A DNA stretch of 64,000 nt from Rhynchosporium graminicola (lineage: Eukaryota > Ascomycota > Leotiomycetes > Helotiales > Ploettnerulaceae): positions 62,001 to 126,000 of the forward strand of contig FJUW01000044.1 of the NCBI GenBank assembly GCA_900074885.1, in the 5' to 3' direction. Positions 34,190 to 44,331 of this stretch are shown one piece after another. The translations under genes and the position numbers were made by a program. Below the pieces are notes generated by a model that worked only from the letters and a program-made list of their open reading frames with translations, was not told the origin of the DNA and ran no database searches. Every line of letters begins with the position of its first letter. Position 1 is the stretch's first letter.

Positions 34190-36529
34190 ATTGTAGTCCG
34201 CTTTATAATTTCCTTGTTGTCTCGGCTCGTGCTCTGATGGCTGTGCATAGGAAGGTTAATATGAGTAGATTTGCAAGGGGAGCTGGGTAAGGGGGATTTA
34301 AGATTAGTGAATCAAGTTATGATATATAAGCTTCTCGCGAGAAAACTAATGAAGAGTTGCAAGTTCTGTATACTTCTAAAAATAATCTGACCGAACTGAT
34401 ACTATATAACTATTTATTGACTATAGCTCTCGCTTATCTCACGGATTGCGGGGGTTAATCCACTCCCTGTCTTTCTGTCGATCGCCAAGGCTATATCAAT
34501 TTAAACAAAAGGCAGGGAGGAACAGAAGAGCAGGAATCTTTGAAGGTGAAGAAGGCCCTGGAGTTACGGGCCTTTAGGGTATACGGTTATGATTCAGAGA
34601 GTCTAGACGTTAACTACTCATAGGAAGAGAACTATAGCCCTGAATATAACCGCAGGATAGTAGTCCCTTATAACGTAAGGCTATTACGGGAGGTATAGTG
34701 ACAGGTGCTTACGATAAGTATTGCGGGGCAATTAGCTAGGCTAGAGCGGCCCCTCCCGCGATGCCGGCACTCCCGCCTATAGCGTGCTACCTAACACACC
34801 TAATAAGCTAATACTACGACTAGGAAATCTCCTTAAACCTCCTTATCTTATCACGAACTTCCTAACCTCGATTTAAGCTCTTGAGATTTCTAATGATAGG
34901 GTAAGTGTACCTAATGCGAATACTGCTATTCTTATTCTTTTCTACTAATAGAGTAATAGTCAGGCTTATTATTCGCGCTGCAAACGGGAGTTCTTATTAT
35001 AGTAGTTATTGCAGTAGTATTACGATACTTCCGCGAGCTATAATAAGTATAAGGTCTGTGGATTCGATAGCTCCACTTAGAGAAATTATTAGAATATCAC
35101 CGGATAACAAAACATCGAGTTGTCTGCTAGGGCTGCGAGGATAGAGAGGGAATGATATAGGTTCCTAGGTCGCAGGAGTATCTCGATCATCTGAAGGAGC
35201 GAAATGTTTGCAAAACTTGCTAGATACACTTCGAAAGCACTAGTAACCTTGAAAATGTAAGCGAAGCCTTATCTTTTCGAAACTTGTAATTAATACTAGC
35301 TCTAGTATCAAATGGTGCATTTGGAACGATCGATTGAATGTTACAGTTGCTATTACGGTTGCTACTAAACATTCAAAACCTATCCCGCAATTATAATACA
35401 CTTAGAGTCTAGCGCATGCGACTCCGCGATTAATATAATCGATTTGAATAAGTCTGCTGCCAAGTTTTACTAGTAGAAGGCATATCTTATAGAAGACTAT
35501 CGGGAGATACTGCTTAGTTGTCATAACCTATCATTCGAGTATACCGAGATAGTCCATCTATTTAAGTACCTAGAATACGTTACTTTTTTTATAAGGCTAT
35601 CAGGTCTACTTTAATACGCGTATAGTAAGGCGTGCAATTAAGATCTGAATAAAGGCAAGATAGGTAAACTAGTCAGATGGCTAGAGGTTTAGCACAGCTG
35701 GAGCCGGAGTAGGAGTAGGGGTGAATAAGCAGATAAATTGATTATTTACTATTAATAACCCCGAACCCTATTTCTAAAATTAAATCTTTAATATAAAGCT
35801 TTACTTCCTGGTGAGCAGACGTCTGCGTTAAAAAAGGAGTAAAATCCAAACACTGGTGTATACTAAAACTCCCTAATAGCTTCTTATTCACGATGTATTA
35901 CCAGTCTTACTACCACGCACCAACTTAGTTGCAGTAATATTATAGGGCTCAGACTTTCAACTATATATCAAAAGGCCGCAAACTATTATGCGGAGTAGGA
36001 AATATCCGCCCAGGGGATTACTATTCCTAGCCCTCTAATAAAAGGAGCAGTAAGGACTAGGGATTTTTTGTCCCACTCGATAATCATAGTCTACTATAGA
36101 TAGCCGTGTATATTCGCTTCCCCCATCCGCTCTTACCTACCTAAGCGCCTTATCTTATACTCCTACACTAGTTAGTTCTCGCTCTTACAGCAAATAAGTA
36201 TACAATCTCATATTAAAACAGACCTTTATATGCGAACTATAATAGCTCGTTATTGAACGTCTTATATGCCCCTTGCCCTAGCTACCGAGTCTTTAGAGCT
36301 TCCACGAGTTGATCGAACAATTGCAATACTTATATTTCTCCGATTATTATCGCTTCCCACTCCTTAAAGGCAGATACTAAATAGTCGAAATATCTAAGAT
36401 ATCTTTAGCTTAAAAGTCGATATACCAGCTACGTTTAAAGAGTGTATCCTAGCTTCTACGGTTCTTAATTTATTGCCTCGCAAACTTTATTATTATACGA
36501 GCTAATATATCCCTCTCGTAGGATACTTA
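34190..36529. repeat. RIP-degraded DNA, unidentified repeat
   Basis: TpA-rich sequence with no named gene. 34,571-34,627 is a diverged copy of 38,031-38,087, differing mainly by transitions. Simple open frames (for example 34,905-35,144) lack motifs. Confidence 0.5.
34571..34627 (+). repeat. Diverged repeat copy A
   Basis: About 57 bp related to 38,031-38,087. Shared core: TAYRGTTATRATTCAGARAG. Both copies can encode Y..SESLDV-like residues in one frame. Confidence 0.55.
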
Positions 36530-37400
36530 TTTCTCGCTCTTTCAAGTTCATTATCGGGCTCGACGAGGTTCTAATTATAGTCTATAAGGCGGTCCTCGCT
36601 GAGTAATCCCCTGCACTAGCTGTGCTTATGCGGGGGGAGATAGTAGAGAGCGTAGCTAGTAAATCTAGGTAGACAGATATAGATAAAGAAATATTTATAC
36701 AGTTTACTCAGTTCGCCTATATAGGAGATTATTCGATCTCGAAGGGTTCTACGGCTAGAGCGGTTGTAGAGGCAGATTCGTTATCGAAAGAGCCTCTAGT
36801 GCTTAATAGATCTTCCTCGGTGCCCTGTTCCTTCGCACTAGAGCCCGAGGACGAATAGCTACTTGAAGCTCGATCGAAGAAAAAGAAGAAGAATAAGAAT
36901 AGCTTGCTTAACTTGTGCAGGTCTGGTCCAGAGCTACTGATATCTGCATCCGAAATGTTCAAATCTCTCAAATATCCTCTCATCGAATCTCGATCCAACC
37001 TTTATACCTATAAGTCCTCGATAGACAATAGTCTGATTAAGAGCAGTTCTGAGGTTCTTCTTACTTATGCTTCCCTGTATGTCTTAGCGGAAGAATAGGG
37101 AGTTAATAGTTTGAAGATATTAGTTTTATCAAGGTTATACTAAACATTAAGCACACTCCGCCTCGATGCGTCTAAGGTTCAAGGAATTATTAATCTTACA
37201 TAGTACGCGTATTTAGATAGTTCGACTCCCGATTTAGAAACTAATATCGATAGATTAAGAAAGTTAATTTCCCTCTACCTAGCTGCTAATATCGAGATAA
37301 TCTCGAAGCATACCTTATTTATGGCATTGATTAAAGGTAGGAGTACCTTTATGCGGGATCTTTTGACGCGCGTAAGATTCGTACCTAGGGAGCCTGCTAG
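36530..37400 (+). pseudogene. RIP relic of a BTB/POZ protein
   Basis: One + frame can be followed through TAG/TAA stops: IVYKAVLAE-stop-SPALAVLM, then IDKEIFIQFTQFAYIGDYS (the BTB helix-strand with F.QFAY.GDY), a basic KKKKKNK patch, LLTYASLYVLAEE (the VL.HA.LYVLA.. segment that follows the BTB fold) and LRLDASKVQGIINL. Stops fall at expected Gln or Trp positions (AE-stop-SPAL for AEQSPAL; AEE-stop-GV for AEEWGV). It differs in type from the better preserved BTB gene at 31.4 kb, so it is not a local copy of it. It is non-functional. Confidence 0.65.
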
Positions 37401-38614
37401 GGAGATAATAAAGCTGGATAGCTGAAGCTATTCCAAAAGTTCTTATTTCTATATGAGTCCGTATATCGTATAGGATTACTCCTTAAAGTTTTATAATCCT
37501 AAAGTACTCTTATAAAAATAGCAAGGAGATCTAGTTATCTTCAGTCCATAACTATTAGTGTCAGCTATAATATCGTATTAGTGAGACGTTACTCTTGTCT
37601 CCCGCAGTAGAAGGGATAGACTAGGTTATCGCGAGGTTCTCAAATTAGACGGGCTCGACTATCTTAGTAACCGGTTCGAGCTTGATGCTTACGATTATAC
37701 TCCCAGTGTCGAGTTGACTGCTGTTACTATTGATGAATCTCGCTATCCTGGAGAGAATACGCCTACTGATACTGTATTTCTGCTCCTATCAGACTATTCT
37801 TTCCTATATAGTAATAATATGTATAGCTGTCTAAAACAGAGGTATACTTTATCGTTATGGAGTGCGATTCTATAGGGGCTTGTCTCTGCTGAATTCGAAG
37901 GCGGAGAATCTAGAAGAAGGAGGAGGGGCCTAAGGAGATCTTAAAAGCGTTAATAACAAGGACAAGATACTTTAATAAGTTTCCTCGTAAAAGGAATTTC
38001 AGGACTATATCTAGAATAGGTTAACTCTAACGCTTAAGATATATAGTTATAATTCAGAAAGCCTAGATGTCAAATACTTCTAGGAAAGCGGACTAAGTAA
38101 TATAGGTCTTTTAGCAGGCGGGCATAGGGGATAGCCTTAGCGCTTAGGACTAACGCAGGAAGCAGGACCCAAATAACTTCGATTTATTTGGATCACCGCG
38201 GCGAATCTAGAACCTCGATACTCTATTAACTATTATATCAAATTTAAAAACAAATATCGAGTTCAAATAAGGTTAAACCTAGTATAAAAGGGTTATATCT
38301 TTATCTAGATATATTTAAAAATCTTTCTAATATAAAGCAGGTTCGGAATTGCTCTACTGCTTCTGTTCTCCCCTAATATCCTATAGGTATCTTGATATTA
38401 ATGCAGATAAGTATATTACTTTCTATAGTTTATAGCGTCGATAGTCTTCGCAGGCTAGTATATGGTAACGTTTGCAAGATAATATATACTTCTAATATCT
38501 TATGCCGTACATCTCGTAGACCTTACCGCGGCGCGATCCTTCTAGTTTAGTGAACTTGCTACTGTGATTGCACTTATAGTTTACTTATAGCTCCTATTCT
38601 ATAGTAACTACGCG
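37401..38614. repeat. RIP-degraded DNA, unidentified
   Basis: A + frame at about 37,570-37,900 (RSRRDRLGYREVLKLDGL, SYSFLYSNNMYSCLK-like) reads coherently but has no known match to me. Repeat copy B is at 38,031-38,087. The rest is TpA-rich. Confidence 0.4.
38031..38087 (+). repeat. Diverged repeat copy B
   Basis: Partner of 34,571-34,627, with C-to-T and G-to-A differences predominating, as expected when RIP acts on copies of one family. Confidence 0.55.
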
Positions 38615-39800
38615 TTATTAACGAATAATAGGTCCTAAAGGTACTAGTGCCTCTCTATTAATAATAAGCTGAGCTCTTCGGTTGAGTAGCTCCGGCACCT
38701 AGTCGCTATAGAGACACTCCTTCCACTTTATACCATATTTATAGCAGAACTCGGTACTGTATCTATACTTGTGATTTGGGTTAGTTCTGACTCGATAAGT
38801 AGCAGTAGGTATCACTCACGTCATATGATTACAGCCCTCATACCGAAATACCATCTTACCGCATCTTAAATAGGGCTTCTATCCTTGCTTATTCGCGAAC
38901 TTGATAAGGCTCTGCCTTACCTCATCTGCTAGGCATAGCTTATTATATGCTAGCGCTTTGCAGTATATACAGGTTTCAGCCCTATAGGCCTCATAGGAAG
39001 CGCAATCCGCTTTTCGCTGCAGTCTGGGGATAAACTTAGCGCATTCTAGGCTAGCGCAGTAGACTCTGTCCGCGCTAGTAAGTTCCAGCTCAGTACTTCG
39101 ATAGGCAGTTAACTCTTCGACTATAAAGCTTGCCTCGATGATTAAGATATCAATCGCCTATTAATAACATGTTAGTAGGAAAAGGCTTTCGTCCTTAGCA
39201 GCACGCAGAAGAAAGGATTTGAGGCATAGTTTGCAATATATATCGTCGTATACTAAACGCATAGTAGCATGAGGATGTACGGCATCTCTATAGACACTGC
39301 ATTCCACTCTGAGCTAGGGTAAATGCTTAAGGATAAATTTTTAGCGGTAAGTGTAATAGATCGATAGGCCCGCAATAGTGTTACAGGACTAGATACTGAA
39401 AGTCGAAGCTTTTATAGCTCGCAGGACGTAGTCCCAGTCAGCCGACTCCGCTCCGAGGCGAGAAGTCTCCAGCAAATCTTAGGATAGCAGATTCTTATCT
39501 TCGTTCAAGCTTAGGGCGAAGTCTTGATCTTGAACCGAATAGGTCTCCTCGACTCTTGATTCTTCGATAGCCATAGCATCAGAAGCAACAGCTTTAGCAA
39601 TACTATAAGCGATCTTCAGGTCCTCGAACAGAAGGAATGCTTTCTTCAGCTCGGTCTCGAAGTCATCGAATACTAATATAAAATCTGGAGGGCTATCTTC
39701 AGTTTATTTGCCGGATTAGAGCTAACGCTGAGCTTCGATCTCTTCGAGTTGAAGCTGCAAAGCAAAGCTCTCGTCGTCGAACTGGAGGAAGGGATTGAGA
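38615..39800 (-). pseudogene. RIP relic of an RBR (RING-IBR-RING) E3 ubiquitin ligase
   Basis: RBR ligases accept ubiquitin on a catalytic cysteine of the second RING before passing it on. On the minus strand, one frame can be followed with stops from SFALQLQLEEIEAQR, through MRLVYDDIYCKLCLKSFLL (first RING end), VYCARLECAKFIPRLQ and CIYCKALAYNKLC (the IBR Cys pattern), to RCGKMVFRYEGCNHMT and FCYKYGIKWKECLYSD, the second RING-like part with the GCNH(M/I)TC signature. The Trp after KQG and that after YSD have become TAG, and several Cys or His have turned to Tyr, as RIP would do. EGCNHMT is followed by a stop where the catalytic CRC would be expected. It is therefore dead. Confidence 0.72.
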
Positions 39801-41073
39801 AATACTATAAGTGAGCTTTAGATGCTTTACTTATCTGAGTATCGTTATTAGATGATTTAGTATTAAAGAAGGTATAAAGAGTATAAACTCACGTTAAGTA
39901 ATCGGTATGCGGGGTAGCCCCTGTGGTTTATCTCGTAACCTCGGGCAGAGAATACTTAGGATATAATAAGTAGGATGATACTACTGATAATAGAATGACC
40001 GAGAAGCCTAACCCTCTATAGGTGCAGGTTAAGACGGCCTGCGAAGAGAACATAAATCTAGCTCTAGAACGAGCGCTAGCTGTAAGCGCTTAGTAGTGCA
40101 GGCCTACCGTAAGTGATAAGAAGGACTTGGTACTAGCCCAAATAAAGGTAGTAGCCTATCTTCTGATCAGTAATAAGTGTAGGAGTATAAGACTAAATAC
40201 GCAGGGGCTTTTAGCCAGTCTTTCGGATCCCACTTTAGATTTATTGAATTATCGAAAGTCCAATGAATTAGTACCCTACCTACTGAAGCAGGGCGTTTAT
40301 ATAGTATTTAGTAAAGTTGGACGATAAAGCGGAGAAGTGTGGGAGCACAAGAGAGCGCCAGCCTTTTGTGTCGCGGGTTCAAGAGGTGCAGCTGGGCAAT
40401 ATAATCACCACAAGGTTTGACTTGGATGCGCTCAAGAATTCCTGGGCATACTTTCTTCCCCGCCGTCCAGCTCGTTTGTCCATCTATCACTCCAATCGAC
40501 CTGCCCGTGCAACGACATCGTATGACTCCAGGTCATTTGGTACGCAGGCAGCCCTGCTGACGGCATCCAGTTCCTGGTGAAGCACTGCTCCACGTCCAGA
40601 GGAAATCAGGGCGTAGTTAATATCTTTCCATGTCAGAATGAGATTTGAGGGATCTGTATTTTCAGAAGTAGGAACGTTCGATAGATACATGTTACATATT
40701 ACAGACAGATAATTTATTAACGCCCGGCGGCTGACCCGATAGGGCAACTATTACTAATATACAAGTACATTTCCGAAGTGAAATCTCAACTCCTTGAGCC
40801 CTTATATTATTCTGTTTCTGGCTTCTAGCTTCTCTCTTCTAGCTCTTATCTTAATAGGTTCTCGTGGGTTAGTAAACTAGCAGGCTAGCTTAAAGGCTAT
40901 TCTCTAAGTGTTTAGTATCTTATCTTCGGCAGCTGAAGTAGTACCTCCTATCGAGGGCACGAGGTTATTAGTGTTCCTTAGTAGGAAAGAAGTTAAAGGT
41001 GAGGGGTTCAGTTTTACTAGCTATTTTCTTGCTAAGGGTTAGTATTAAGCCGACCTGTGGCTATCGCAAATCG
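39801..41073. other. Degraded DNA with an un-RIPed island at 40.33-40.75 kb
   Basis: 40,327-40,747 has normal composition. Its minus frame (40,487-40,747) reads NVPTSENTDPSNLILTWKD and SSGRGAVLHQELDAV, with a family-like look but no identification. Both flanks are TpA-rich. 40,127-40,320 holds a short + frame (LDLLNYRKSNELVPYLLK) without motifs. Confidence 0.4.
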
Positions 41074-41102
41074 TATCCGCTGCGCTGCGGCCAGGGTTGC
41101 AC
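41074..41102 (+). repeat. Left terminal inverted repeat of piggyBac-like element
   Basis: TATCCGCTGCGCTGCGGCCA followed by GGGTTGCAC, matching the reverse complement of 43,076-43,104 with one mismatch (G/A) in 29 bases. Confidence 0.8.
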
Positions 41103-41206
41103 TTTTCGGGCCGGAATAACTAGTTAATCCGGAGGAACGCTAAAATCGCGATAATCTATAAATATATAAATAATATTAATTACCCTACTATATACTACTT
41201 GCTATT

Positions 41207-42998
41207 ATGCCTAAGAACACAGTTACTAATTCTACGGATCCTAGTACTCGTAGGCTAAAAGAGCTACTACTTGAAAAGGCTAGTATAGCTTTTATACTAA
41301 TGAAATTACTACCTTTTAACCCGATTATTACACTTCCTGATCACGTTGCCCCTGATATCCCAATCGACCTTTTTATACTCTATTATACCCCTGAAATTAT
41401 TAAGGGTATAGTTAATTATACGAACTATTATACCCGGGCACCGAAAAACCCTGCATCGAAAAGGTCACGATATCTTAACTAGAGCCTAATATATAGTGCC
41501 GAGATCTATATATACCTCGCTATACGAATTTATATGATAATCTATATTGAAAACGAGATATTAGACTATTAGTACACTAAAGGTATATTACCTATATATC
41601 CTATCTTAAAGAAAATGGCCAGGGATCGATTCTAGGAGCTATATATAAGGTTTCGGCTCGAGGGCCTAGATGCCGAAGGACTATATAAGAGAGTGAGTAT
41701 TTCAGTCTCTTGCCTCTTGAATATCTTAGCTTATTAAAGACTAGGTCTCTATATTATTAGTATATATCTAAGTAGTGAATTTGAGTATATAGACTCCTGG
41801 CCGAGATATTACTATAGACGAAATAATAATTCGCTATAAAGGCCGGGCAAAAGAAGTAACTACGATTCTAGGGAAGCTTACCCCTACGGGTTTCAAGGTA
41901 TAGGGAGTCGCTTAGTAAGGCTTCTTACTTGCTTAGAACTAGTATCGTCCTAGTAAGGATTTTAGCCTAGTTAGAGTATTTATACTAAGAGAGCTAAGAG
42001 CTATAAAGAGCGGAAAAGGAGGTAATAAAACCTAGGCGGTCGTTTTAAGCTTATTAGACCGATTACTACTACCTACTGAAGGCTTCGGCTATCACGTGTT
42101 TCTCGATAATCTCTTCATATCGACGAAATTCGCACTCTACGCTCGAACATATAGTTTTAGAGTCATAAGAACATGTCGAACTAATACGGGTATACTAAAA
42201 GAGTTACTAGCTTTAAAGAAGCACGACAACAAAGACGTTATACTATAGGGAATAGTCTATTATTATACTATAACTAATAGTCTAGTATCTCAAGTAGAGT
42301 AGAAAGATTAAGCTTTCGTTATTATAATAAGTACCTTATTTTCAGGCTATAAGGTAAAGACTAAAAGACTTCGGAAGAGACTAAAGGAGACTAGCTCAAA
42401 GGCAAAGACCTCGAGAGTTCCTTTCAAAGGTTAACCTAAGGTATAGTTATATATACCTATAATCGCAGACTATTATAACTACGGCATAAGAGCCGTAGAC
42501 GACTTTGATTACCTAATAGCTCAGAACGCGGGATTACGGCATATCGAAAGAGGGGGCTATTAAGTAATTAAACATTAGGAACTGAGGATAGTGCTTAGTA
42601 ATTGCTATATACTAGCCTCAAGAAGTGATATCCCTTTGCCTCGGCGACCGATTAACTTGAGAAGCTAGAAGGACTTCAGAGATCAGCTGATTCTATCGCT
42701 CTTATCTATAGGTAAGAGCTATACCTCAAATAAGAAGAGAGTATCGATAATAGAGCCTAAGGCTTATACTATCGATATTACGTCTTATAAGCACGTGAAG
42801 CTACCGAAGAGAGGTAGATATATTACGTGTAAAGGAGAAAGGTTCAATAATCAGCCGAAAAAGAGGGTTGCACTTGGTGAAATTGCGGCAAATAAGGGCT
42901 GTCCTTCAAGTAATTATCAGTTGTTCTACAGGTGCGATATTTATAATATTCATTTATATAAGATAGGCTCTTATTTTAATATATTTCATGAAAATTAA
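41207..42998 (+). pseudogene. PiggyBac-type transposase (DDE_Tnp_1_7), RIP relic
   Basis: Begins MPKNTVTNSTDPSTRR. The N-terminal DDE_Tnp_1_7 pattern follows: PIDLFILYYTPEIIKGIVNYTNYY, then EIYIYLAIRIYM, and ILPIYPILKKMARDRF, all with TAG at expected Trp/Gln places. The middle has TEGFGYHVFLDNLFIS (F..DN.F.S, holding the catalytic Asp) and TGILKELLALKKHDNK. The C-terminus, after 42,780, is intact: HVKLPKRGRYITCKGERF, KKRVALGEIAANKG, and a Cys pattern to YFNIFHEN, then TAA at 42,996-42,998. PiggyBac transposases cut and paste DNA at TTAA. About a dozen stops make this one inactive. Confidence 0.82.
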
Positions 42999-43075
42999 CT
43001 AGTTTTCGGTCTCATCGATGAAAATTCGCTCCTCTCATTAGCGAGAATTAAGCGAGCTTAGCAGTGCACGGTCCA

Positions 43076-43104
43076 GTGTAACCCTGGCCGCAGCGCAGCG
43101 GATA
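43076..43104 (-). repeat. Right terminal inverted repeat of piggyBac-like element
   Basis: Reads GTGTAACCCTGGCCGCAGCG then CAGCGGATA on the + strand, the inverse of the left repeat with one mismatch. Nearly no RIP damage is visible in it. Confidence 0.8.
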
Positions 43105-43199
43105 GTCGCGCGGACTGCTTTCGTATCTAGAGTCTAATTCTTGTCGTCCGTTAGTGACTTCCCTCCTAAGTAGAAAGAAATATTACTACTGTGAATTTC

Positions 43200-43430
43200 T
43201 ATATACTAAAGTATCTCTGTCCGGTACGTAGTCCATCTTCGGCATCGGAAAAGAAAGTGTTCAACTGTTTCTCTTACTTCTCCGCAGGCATACTGACCTG
43301 AGGGTGCAGCTCTGTTACATATTACAGTGGCTTGCAAAATCGGCTTCGCATTGTCTCGCTTAAAAACAATATGAGCACAGCCATCTACGCCACTTTTGGC
43401 TGACGCCGGAACGGGCCACATCCGCACTCT
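43200..43430 (-). mobile_element. Fragment of LINE (non-LTR) retrotransposon, ORF2 C-terminus
   Basis: The minus frame reads PVPASAKSGVDGCAHIVFK, then CNRAAPSGQYACGEVRETVEHFLFRCRRW. The pattern C.CG...ETVEHFLF.CPRW.. is the usual C-terminal zinc-knuckle-like end of Tad/I-clade reverse transcriptase polyproteins. Only this tail is present. It borders the right end of the piggyBac element. Confidence 0.6.
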
Positions 43431-43714
43431 TCATCACATCTGCCACTACTCCAGCTCTGGACCTAGTACAGTACAGTGCAGTACTTCCATGTCGGACGGA
43501 ACTGAAGAACAAATGTAAGCCTTACAGTACCAACAGCCTTAAAAACCTAATTTTCAAGGCCAAGGTTTAAGGCTACATGAGATAAGTCGAGCATGTCAGA
43601 ATGTCAGCACTTGGAAATCGAATTGCTATTGAACTATTGCTCTGACATCTGTTGAATTTTCCTGCATGGAAGGTAAGCGGATTGGCAGTAAGAACTCTGT
43701 AGAGCAGCAATTTC

Positions 43715-44047
43715 ATGAGATCACACGCATCCCTAAGTCGGCACTTCAAAGAGCCTCTTTATCACAGTTCAGCGATAAGGAGCGACTTTAAAAGGCTCAA
43801 TCCCGCCAGGCAACAGTCGAAGAAGACAAAGCTTACTTGTTACTCCGCATATTTGATGGCTGCCGAATACAAACGGCTCGAAGAAGAAATCGAAAACTTT
43901 GACAAGTGCCTCCAAGACTTACACATTTCCAATCCCCACGATGACAAGAAGCGGATCCATGTCCCTAAGGAGTCTCAGGACACCGAAAAGAGACCAGTTA
44001 AACACTACCAGAGTGTTCCATTCTTTAACGGAATGAACTATAACTAA
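43715..44047 (+). CDS. Hypothetical small protein
   Basis: A 110-codon ORF (MRSHASLSRHFKEPLYH) with a charged, helix-prone middle (YKRLEEEIENFDKCLQDL) and a polar tail. I do not recognise it. It shows no RIP signature, which is notable so close to RIPed DNA. The 5' region is Ser/Arg-rich and the real start may be the ATG at 43,857 (MAAEYKRL). No partner genes suggest a role. Confidence 0.35.
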   Translation: MRSHASLSRHFKEPLYHSSAIRSDFKRLNPARQQSKKTKLTCYSAYLMAAEYKRLEEEIENFDKCLQDLHISNPHDDKKRIHVPKESQDTEKRPVKHYQSVPFFNGMNYN

Positions 44048-44279
44048 CCTTTATATTTATGCTCTTCAATCATGTGGAAGCATGGCAAACTAACACAACG
44101 ATATAATCTTCACCATCCACTTGCCCTTCCCTGAAATATATGGGCCTTCAGGTCTAGGTCCCATTTCCCCCGTTCTTCGAAATTTGTCCCACTCGCCTGA
44201 CGGATCGTCAGGAGTATGTACTCCCTCAACAGCCTCTCCATTCATGATCTCATGTATATAAGCAGGAGAAACGACCTTG

Positions 44280-44331
44280 AAATATGGCCCAATGCCTCGT
44301 AAAACAAATATGGCCCAATGCCTCGTAAAAC
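44280..44331 (-). repeat. 26-bp tandem duplication inside HET gene
   Basis: Two identical copies of AAATATGGCCCAATGCCTCG plus TAAAAC lie head to tail (44280-44305 and 44306-44331). 26 is not a multiple of three, so the second copy moves the reading frame of the HET C-terminus. One copy alone would keep GIGPYFKVVSPAYIH in frame. Confidence 0.9.

Larger units (their letters stand above)
41074..43104 (+). mobile_element. PiggyBac-like DNA transposon, RIP-inactivated
   Basis: A 2.03-kb element bounded by 29-bp inverted repeats and carrying a piggyBac-type transposase relic on the + strand. The typical TTAA target duplication is not seen directly at either end (flanks are ATCG and GTCG), so the true ends may lie outside or the target site may have mutated. 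Confidence 0.7.

Noticed and set aside
40370..40390. tRNA-like CGCGGGTTCAAGAGG
   Set aside because: No D-arm or acceptor pairing can be formed around it.
41045..41048. TTAA upstream of the left piggyBac repeat as target-site duplication
   Set aside because: It lies 26 bp outside the repeat, and no TTAA occurs at the corresponding place on the right.
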